Shown: positions 58,060 to 64,000 of the stretch, one piece after another | Position numbering within the stretch: position 1 is the stretch's first letter | Layout: each line of letters opens with the position of its first letter | DNA from: an uncultured Rhodospirillaceae bacterium | Lineage (GTDB): Bacteria; Pseudomonadota; Alphaproteobacteria; Rhodospirillales; Rhodospirillaceae | DNA: 64,000 nt | Direction: 5' to 3' | Assembly: GCA_943787205.1 (NCBI GenBank) | Contig: CALSLN010000014.1 | Location: 1-64,000 of the forward strand | The notes under the pieces: generated by a model | Seen by the model: the letters and a program-made list of their open reading frames with translations, nothing else | What the model was told of the DNA's origin: nothing | Databases searched by the model: none | Program-made: the position numbers and the translations under genes

Positions 58060-59792
58060 CTAGTTGCTAGCCAAGCCGCGCTGCAGCTTGGTGCGCAGCA
58101 AGACTTCTTGTTCGGCGTCGGGTTCTAGGGACAACGCTCTACGCCATTGGAACCGTGCTTCAGTTTCTCGACCTACTTTCCAATAGGCGTCGCCCAAGTG
58201 CTCGTTGATAGTCGGGTCGGCTGTATTGAGAGTCACGGCACGCTCTAGCTGTATGACGGCGTCTTCATATTCCCCCATGAGGAACATCGCCCAACCGAGG
58301 CTATCGACAATAAATCCGTCTTCCGGGCGCATGCTGACGGCCATTTCAATCATGCGACGGGCTTCGGTTACATTCCTCGCCTCGATCAAGCCAAGAATAA
58401 CCAAGGTAATTTAAGACCTGTGCTTGTTCCGGATTAAGCTGCAACGCTTTCTTGAAATCGTCTTCAGCACGACCCCAATCTTGGGCGCGCTCTAAAGCCA
58501 TGCCGCGCGTATAGTACAAAGCCCACCCATCCGGCTCGCCATTTGGATAGCGATTAAAGGCGCGGTCATAGACGTCGACTGCTTCTTCAAAGCGTTCGCG
58601 GTTGCGCAGAATATCTCCAACCGTGATTAAGGGCTCAGGTAAATTTGGCCGACGGCGTGGCGAGATCTTCTAGCAAGTCGATGGCCTCATCCGTGCGATC
58701 TTCCCGTTCAAGGTTTTCGGCTAAGCGCAGTTGGGCAATGAGGTAGCCTGGGTTGTCCGGCCCGATCGCGCCAAGCATTTCGTTGGCAGGTTTGAATTGT
58801 TTGCGCGCAGACATGACGTCCGCAATGTCTCGCCGTAATACGTCCAGCTCTGGGTTCAGGTGGAGGGCTAAATTGGCATATACCAATGCAAGCTGGATTC
58901 CTGCAGACCGACGGGCGCTCGACATGCGAATTCGCGTAATCGCATAGAGCGCTTCTGCCATACCCATTTGAGCGGTGACGGCTGGGGGCGCTTGGTCGGG
59001 ATCTTCGAATTTCTTGAAGTACCCTTGCCACAAGGGAGAGTTGCCGCGTTTCTCTCTAAATTTAGCAACGGCGGCAACGGCTTCTTCACTCTCCCCAAGT
59101 CGATGCAGCCCGTTGGTTGTAAGTCTGAGGATCGCAATAGGGTGAGAGTCGATCGTGCTGGCCAGCGCGCGGTAATAAACCAAAGCAGCGTCATCACGCC
59201 CGTAGAATTCATTGAGCATCGCCGACATTGCCGCGGATAGAACGCGCCATTCCTGACGGCCTTCATAGGGCTCTAACGAGGATAATGATTGTGTATGAGT
59301 GAGAAGTGGTGCTCGGGCCCATGCTTTAAGCAAGGGAAGAGAAAGGCCTATTGTGCTTCGCCGGGAGATTTTTTCTATAAGGTCTTGTGCCTGCTGAAAA
59401 CGCCCTTTGCTGTAGTGATCAACTGCAATGAGAAGAGGGGCGATTGATAAGCTGGGTCGGTCTTCGTAGGCAGACTTCGCGTAGGGTAATGCGCTGTCGA
59501 TATCGCCAGCTTGCGCTTTCAAGAAGAACGCTCGGAACATGATGCCCCGGTTTTCAGGATCAAGAGCCAATGCTTGATCTAAAAAATCCGCCGCCGCTGC
59601 AGGATCTGCGGTCGATTGGGCATGCAGTGCAGAGAGGTATGAGCCCGCCAGTCCTGTTGTTTCGTCCGCTACAGCAGGTGTGGTCGCTGATATGCTTAAA
59701 ATACCAGCTATGAACGCTGCACCCAGGGTTTGAGTCCGTTTAGGTTTTGGCTGGCAGTGGGGGCGTTTCACTGAATAGGTAAGTGTTTTCAT
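58060..59792 (-). CDS. Secreted TPR-repeat protein (frameshifted)
   Basis: Joined frames give about 575 residues. After a signal region (TLGAAFIAGILSISATTPAV) there are at least ten tetratricopeptide repeats, such as DPAAAADFLDQALALDPENR and the C-terminal EYEDAVIQLERAVTLNTADP and LGDAYWKVGRETEARFQWRR. Shifts occur near 58640 and 58400. In alphaproteobacteria a TPR protein of this kind often precedes ispE; its role, probably envelope scaffolding, is not defined. Confidence 0.85.
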
Positions 59793-59882
59793 AGACCCAT
59801 ACTAGCGGGCCTTTGACCCGTATAAAAACCCGTAATCGTGTGGTGTTTCTTCACCATTGCGTCACTGCGGCTATGTTTTAGG

Positions 59883-61553
59883 TCACATATTTGGATAATT
59901 TGGTCCACCGCCGCCCTGTGGCACTGTCCAATTGATATTGTGGCTTGGGTCCTTGATGTCGCAGGTCTTACAGTGGACGCAGTTTTGCGCGTTGATTTGA
60001 AAGCGTTTTCCGCCCCCTTGATCCGCCTCAACAACTTCGTAGACCCCTGCTGGGCAGTAGCGCTGGGCGGGTTCGTCCCAAGTCGGAAGGTTCTGATCTA
60101 TGGGCAGTGACGGATCACTCAGATGAAGATGAATGGGCTGATTTTCTTCATGGTTTGTGTTCGATATGAAAACTGAACTCAATTTATCGAATGAAATCTT
60201 ACCGTCGGGCTTGGGGTAGTTGATCGGCTTCGCTTGTGCGGCAGGAATAAGAGTGTCCGAATCGCGTTTGCCGTGCTTTAGCGTGAACGGCAGGCCGATA
60301 CCCAAATTATTCATCCACATATCAAGACCACCTAGCATGAGGCCCGCGAACATGCCGAATTTACTCCACATCGGCTTGACGTTTCGCACGCGTTTCAAGT
60401 CTTTATGAATCCAAGACGCCGCATAGGCCTCGCTGTAGGAGGTGAGTTCGTCGCCGCTGCGTCCGTTGGTAACCGCATCAAACGCGGCCTCGGCTGCAAG
60501 CATGCCCGATTTCATGGCGTTATGACTGCCTTTGATGCGGGGCAAATTAACGAAGCCCGCAGAGCACCCGATGAGTGCGCCACCCGCGAATGTTAATTTT
60601 GGAACGGACTGAAATCCACCTTCCGTAATCGCACGGGCTCCGTATGAGATACGCCGTCCTCCGTCCAGGACGGGCTGAATTTTCGGATGGTGCTTGAAGC
60701 GCTGGAATTCATCGAACGGAGATAGGTGTGGGTTTTTGTAATTGAGGTGCACGACAAAGCCGATGGCAACTTGATTGTCTTCCAAATGGTACATGAACGA
60801 GCCGCCGCCAGTGTCGCTTGAAAGTGGCCAGCCCATCGTATGGGTAACTTGGCCTGCAACATGGCTCTCTGGTTTAACTTCCCACAATTCTTTCAGTCCG
60901 ATACCGAATTTGGGTACGTCAGAGTCAGCATCGAGATTAAATTTGGCAATGAGTTCTTTGGCCAGTGACCCCCGGACGCCTTCGGCGATGAAGGTGTATT
61001 TCCCGAGTAATTCAATGCCGGGCTCGTAGCTGCTGGTTTTTTCACCGTCTCGACCGATTCCCATGTCGCCTGTTGCGACACCCCGGACTGAACCGTCTTC
61101 TGCATACAGGACTTCTGATCCTGCGAAACCTGGGTAGATTTCCACTTCCATGGCTTCTGCTTGCTCGGCTAGCCAGCGGCAAACATTCCCTAAGCTCACA
61201 ATGTAATTGCCGTGGTTATTCATTAGGGGTGGCATGAGGAAGTTAGGGACGCTGAAGCCACTGGACTCGGTCAGGAATAAGAACCGGTCTTGTTTCACTT
61301 CCGTTTGAAGTGGGGCGCCTTTCTCTTTCCAGTCGGGGATGAGCTCGTTGAGCGCGATGGGGTCGATCACCGCGCCGGATAGGATGTGACCGCCGACCTC
61401 AGAGCCTTTTTCGAGAACGCAAACCGATACGTCTTGCTCTTTTTCTGCGGCCAATTGTTTGAGCCGGATAGCGGCCGATAAGCCTGCCGGGCCACCACCA
61501 ACGATGACCACGTCAAACTCCATCGCTTCCCGTTCTGTTGCCGCACCGTTCAT
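59883..61553 (-). CDS. Electron-transfer flavoprotein-ubiquinone oxidoreductase
   Basis: An intact 556-residue protein from ATG 61553, with GGAAG upstream. The FAD site is FDVVIVGGGPAGLSAAIRLK. Membrane-association and quinone-site regions follow (GWPLSSDTGGGSFMYHLEDN), and the C-terminus carries the [4Fe-4S] ligands in CPAGVYEVVEADQGG, then NAQNCVHCKTCDIKDP. It passes electrons from ETF to ubiquinone in fatty-acid and amino-acid oxidation. It diverges from the uracil-DNA glycosylase gene. Confidence 0.95.
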   Translation of the reverse strand: MNGAATEREAMEFDVVIVGGGPAGLSAAIRLKQLAAEKEQDVSVCVLEKGSEVGGHILSGAVIDPIALNELIPDWKEKGAPLQTEVKQDRFLFLTESSGFSVPNFLMPPLMNNHGNYIVSLGNVCRWLAEQAEAMEVEIYPGFAGSEVLYAEDGSVRGVATGDMGIGRDGEKTSSYEPGIELLGKYTFIAEGVRGSLAKELIAKFNLDADSDVPKFGIGLKELWEVKPESHVAGQVTHTMGWPLSSDTGGGSFMYHLEDNQVAIGFVVHLNYKNPHLSPFDEFQRFKHHPKIQPVLDGGRRISYGARAITEGGFQSVPKLTFAGGALIGCSAGFVNLPRIKGSHNAMKSGMLAAEAAFDAVTNGRSGDELTSYSEAYAASWIHKDLKRVRNVKPMWSKFGMFAGLMLGGLDMWMNNLGIGLPFTLKHGKRDSDTLIPAAQAKPINYPKPDGKISFDKLSSVFISNTNHEENQPIHLHLSDPSLPIDQNLPTWDEPAQRYCPAGVYEVVEADQGGGKRFQINAQNCVHCKTCDIKDPSHNINWTVPQGGGGPNYPNM

Positions 61554-61639
61554 CACGTCTTCCTTTTGCGCTGTATCGTCTTGATTTGGCCAGAACATAG
61601 CCGTTTGGACCGCGTCCGGTCCATGGTAAGCCTAGGTTT

Positions 61640-62497
61640 ATGAGTGAGAATCATCCAATAAATGACCTTTCTCCAGGGCAGGTCTTGCGCTTCTATCTGG
61701 ATGCGGGTGTCGACGAGACGACCGGCAGCCATCCTTTGGACCGCTATGCCTTGTCTGAAGCCTCTGCCAAGGCCCCGAAACCGACGCGCCCAGCCGTTGC
61801 CGTGTCTCCGCCGAAAGCGAGCGCAGGGGCGCAAAGACCTGGAGCCGCTGCATCTGCGGCTTCTAAAGGGGTGCCTTCGTCCGTTGCAGGCCAATCAGCA
61901 GCGATTGCCGCAGCGGCCGCAAAATCTCTTGAAGAGCTGAAAGCCGCTGTCGAGGCCTTTGACGGATGTGCGCTCAAATCGACGGCGAAGTCGACGGTGT
62001 TTGCCGATGGCAATCCAGCTGGTCGGCTTATGGTGCTCGGTGAGGCCCCGGGTAGTGACGAAGATCGCCAGGGACTTCCGTTTATGGGTGTGTCCGGAAA
62101 GCTACTAGATCTGATGCTGGACTCCATCGGGTACTCGCGAGAAACAGCCTATCTTACCAATGTCATTCCATGGCGCCCGCCCGGTAATCGCAACCCGACA
62201 CCAGAGGAGGTGGCGCTCTGCGTCCCTTTTCTTGAACGCCACGTTGCGTTGGTGAAGCCAGAGGTCATTCTCATGGTTGGCGGCTTGTCAGCTAAGACTC
62301 TTCTCAATCGTCCCGAGGGCATTACGCGTCTCCGTGGACGATGGGAGTCCGTCAATACGGCAGGTCTGGGGCAACCGATCCCGGGGGTTGCGACATTCCA
62401 CCCCACCTATCTCCTTCGGTCTCCTCAACAAAAGCGTTTGGCTTGGCGTGATCTACTCGCGGTGAAAGAGAAACTAGACTCTTTGGCGAGCGCATGA
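61640..62497 (+). CDS. Uracil-DNA glycosylase, family 4 (alphaproteobacterial type)
   Basis: An intact 285-residue protein. The catalytic motif region is LGEAPGSDEDRQGLPFMGVS, followed by ITNV-type PWRPPGNRNPTPEEVALC and a C-terminal ATFHPTYLLRSPQQKR. The first ~90 residues are an Ala/Lys-rich linker common in this group. It removes uracil from DNA; iron-sulphur ligands are probably Cys residues in GCALKST, ALCVPF and elsewhere, though the usual first CxxC is incomplete. It reads away from ETF-QO with an 86-bp gap. Confidence 0.9.
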   Translation: MSENHPINDLSPGQVLRFYLDAGVDETTGSHPLDRYALSEASAKAPKPTRPAVAVSPPKASAGAQRPGAAASAASKGVPSSVAGQSAAIAAAAAKSLEELKAAVEAFDGCALKSTAKSTVFADGNPAGRLMVLGEAPGSDEDRQGLPFMGVSGKLLDLMLDSIGYSRETAYLTNVIPWRPPGNRNPTPEEVALCVPFLERHVALVKPEVILMVGGLSAKTLLNRPEGITRLRGRWESVNTAGLGQPIPGVATFHPTYLLRSPQQKRLAWRDLLAVKEKLDSLASA

Positions 62498-62536
62498 TTT
62501 TGTCCGCCATTATCTCTGCAACATTAAAATAGAATC

Positions 62537-63067
62537 ATGGCCGGAATTAACGAAAACAAACAGTTCGTGCCTATCAATATAGGCGTGTTGACGATCACAG
62601 ATAGCCGCACGATGGAAACCGATACGTCGGGTAAGGTCCTGGCTGACCGGCTTGAGGCCGCTGGTCACGCGTTGGCAGAACGTAAAATCGTTAAAGACGA
62701 AGTTCCTGACATTGTCGCTCAGCTCAACGCATGGGTCGACGACCCTAACGTTGATGTCGTGATTACCAATGGCGGAACTGGCCTAACCGGACGCGACGTA
62801 ACGCCGGAAGCTTTCGCGCAGGTTTGCGAAAAAGATATTCCTGGCTTTGGCGAGTTGTTTCGTTGGGTCAGTTTAAAATCCATCGGGACGTCAACTGTTC
62901 AGTCGCGCGCGACGGCAGGCGTCGCCCGTGGCACTTACCTGTTCGCGTTGCCCGGCTCAAATGGTGCCGTCAAAGACGGTTGGGATGAGATCTTAAAATA
63001 TCAGCTCGATATTCGACATCAGCCCTGTAACTTCGTGGAACTCATCCCACGGCTGCGCGAGAAATAG
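62537..63067 (+). CDS. moaB: Molybdenum cofactor biosynthesis protein B
   Basis: An intact 176-residue MoaB/Mog-like protein with NIGVLTITDSRTMETDTSGK at the N-terminus and the molybdopterin-binding motif TNGGTGLTGRDVTPEA, then RGTYLFALPGSNGAVKDGWD. It adenylates molybdopterin or assists metal insertion for molybdoenzymes. It lies 39 bases downstream of the glycosylase gene. Confidence 0.93.
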   Translation: MAGINENKQFVPINIGVLTITDSRTMETDTSGKVLADRLEAAGHALAERKIVKDEVPDIVAQLNAWVDDPNVDVVITNGGTGLTGRDVTPEAFAQVCEKDIPGFGELFRWVSLKSIGTSTVQSRATAGVARGTYLFALPGSNGAVKDGWDEILKYQLDIRHQPCNFVELIPRLREK

Positions 63068-63074
63068 TCGGCCT

Positions 63075-63686
63075 TTAATTTATGGCTATGGCGGATTGTG
63101 TTTTGAACGCTTCGTAGCTTTGACCATCATCTACGTCGCTCATCGTGCGCACGAGCGCAATGCGCCTGGTTCCCATGTTGGCCCGCGTGTCAGCCAACGC
63201 ATGAGCTGTAGACCATCGCACATTATCAAAGGCCCGTTTTATCGGTCTGCGGTTGGCGTAACCCACGAGCCAGAAGCCGCCGTCGGTTGCTGGACCGAAT
63301 ACTGCATCGGCGCGGCCCAAGGCTTTAAAGGCATCGCGAATATGATTAGGTGTAACGCCAGGGATATCGCTCCCGATTAAAACAATGGGAACGCCCCGTG
63401 GAAAGCTGGTTAGACCACGCTCCATCCGGGTGCCCAAACCGCCACGACCCTGTTCCAGAAGTCTCGCTTGATCTGGCCATTGTCTTTGGGACCGAACCTC
63501 ACGATCTGGAGTTACTTGTAAAACGGTAGACCAGATTGACCGCCGGCCTAATCGATTGACGGTGCTTGCAAGGGTTTCGCGATAAAACCGCCAGGCGTTG
63601 AGAACGCCAATGTCCCGGCCAAGTCTTGTCTTTACGGCACCAAGGCGCGGCGCGCGGGCCATAACAATGAGAACACCACGTTTCAT
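63075..63686 (-). CDS. TIGR04282-type glycosyltransferase (arsenosugar-associated)
   Basis: A 203-residue protein from ATG 63686. VLIVMARAPRLGAVKTRLGR at the N-terminus, PIVLIGSDIPGVTPNHIRDA and FGPATDGGFWLVGYANR are typical of the nucleotidyl/glycosyltransferase family linked to arsenosugar synthesis in some bacteria. The start overlaps the end of the preceding TIGR04283-like gene by four bases. Actual substrate is unproven. Confidence 0.85.
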   Translation of the reverse strand: MKRGVLIVMARAPRLGAVKTRLGRDIGVLNAWRFYRETLASTVNRLGRRSIWSTVLQVTPDREVRSQRQWPDQARLLEQGRGGLGTRMERGLTSFPRGVPIVLIGSDIPGVTPNHIRDAFKALGRADAVFGPATDGGFWLVGYANRRPIKRAFDNVRWSTAHALADTRANMGTRRIALVRTMSDVDDGQSYEAFKTQSAIAIN

Positions 63687-64000
63687 GCGTACAGTTTCGC
63701 AATCCAGCGCGGTGGAAGTCCACACGCATACAGAAAAAGACAAAAGAGATTGCGCGATGGTCGTGCCCACCAGCCGTCGCGTTTAAAACGGTCCGCAGAG
63801 GTCACGGCTGCCGTGTTGAACATATGAACACGGCCTTTACCTATGCGTCGGATCAAATCCACATCTTCCATAAGGGGCAGTGATTTGAACCCCGATAGGT
63901 GATCGTAAAAATCACGATGGATCAGAAGTCCCTGGTCACCATAGGGGAGCCCAAGAACGCGACACCGCCACGCAACCATCTTTTCCAAACGGCGCGCTTG
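63683..64000 (-). CDS. TIGR04283-type glycosyltransferase, 3' part only
   Basis: The last ~105 codons of a gene that continues past the right edge. The pattern RRLEKMVAWRCRVLGLPYGD, QGLLIHRDFYDHLSGF and LMEDVDLIRRI marks a GT2-type glycosyltransferase of the partner family to TIGR04282. The C-terminus has a hydrophobic segment (NLFCLFLYACGLPPRWIAKL). The two overlapping genes normally work together. Confidence 0.85.
   Translation of the reverse strand, partial: QARRLEKMVAWRCRVLGLPYGDQGLLIHRDFYDHLSGFKSLPLMEDVDLIRRIGKGRVHMFNTAAVTSADRFKRDGWWARPSRNLFCLFLYACGLPPRWIAKLYA

Overview
The window looks like chromosomal DNA of an alphaproteobacterium, probably Rhodospirillales-like and possibly a marine or metagenome-derived genome. 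This rests on the housekeeping block at the right end: tRNA-Gln(UUG), dsbD, ispE, a TPR protein, ETF-ubiquinone oxidoreductase, an alphaproteobacterial-type family-4 uracil-DNA glycosylase, moaB, and a TIGR04282/TIGR04283 glycosyltransferase pair. The species cannot be named from the sequence alone. Many genes are split by single-base frameshifts that almost always look like one extra base in a short homopolymer. I treat most of these as probable sequence errors and join the frames. True decay is claimed only where there are nonsense codons or insertion-sequence truncations.

Region 1 (1-18.4 kb) is a redox cluster bounded by mobile elements. Seven co-oriented minus-strand genes run from 14534 to 1532. 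They encode a flavin/NAD(P) oxidoreductase with two cyclic-nucleotide-binding domains and a four-cluster ferredoxin domain, a di-haem b-type membrane protein, a fused FHA-transmembrane-decahaem protein, a small secreted protein, a double GlcG/HbpS-like protein, an outer-membrane beta-barrel, and a second decahaem protein with a C-terminal LVIVD-type beta-propeller. A convergent pentahaem cytochrome follows. Together they could carry electrons from cytosolic NAD(P)H across both membranes; this is the window's best candidate for an undescribed system. The pentahaem gene occurs twice, once at the left edge (frameshifted) and once intact between two directly oriented IS6-family elements.

Region 2 (18.4-20.1 kb) holds remnants of nitric-oxide detoxification: an hmp gene cut by an IS, and a decayed quinol-type norB.

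Region 3 (20.1-29.9 kb) is a LysR-linked block of secreted or flavin-dependent enzymes: DUF1838, a flavin amine oxidase, three NTF2/SnoaL-like proteins, a membrane protein and two paralogous FAD oxidoreductases. Substrate unknown.

Region 4 (30-50 kb) is accessory and devoted mainly to metals: a tyrosine recombinase and response regulator, a CusAB copper/silver efflux pair, a MerR regulator divergent from a minimal CDF transporter, a CzcCBA system whose CzcB carries a long Asp-His repeat, a degenerate CDF-like protein, an ABC ATPase and a YcnI-like (DUF1775) copper-associated protein.

Region 5 (50-54.3 kb) is a scatter of secreted proteins: a second DUF1838, an orphan TRAP binding protein, a VOC protein and a CpeT-like protein. 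Region 6 (54.8-64 kb) is the conserved chromosome.
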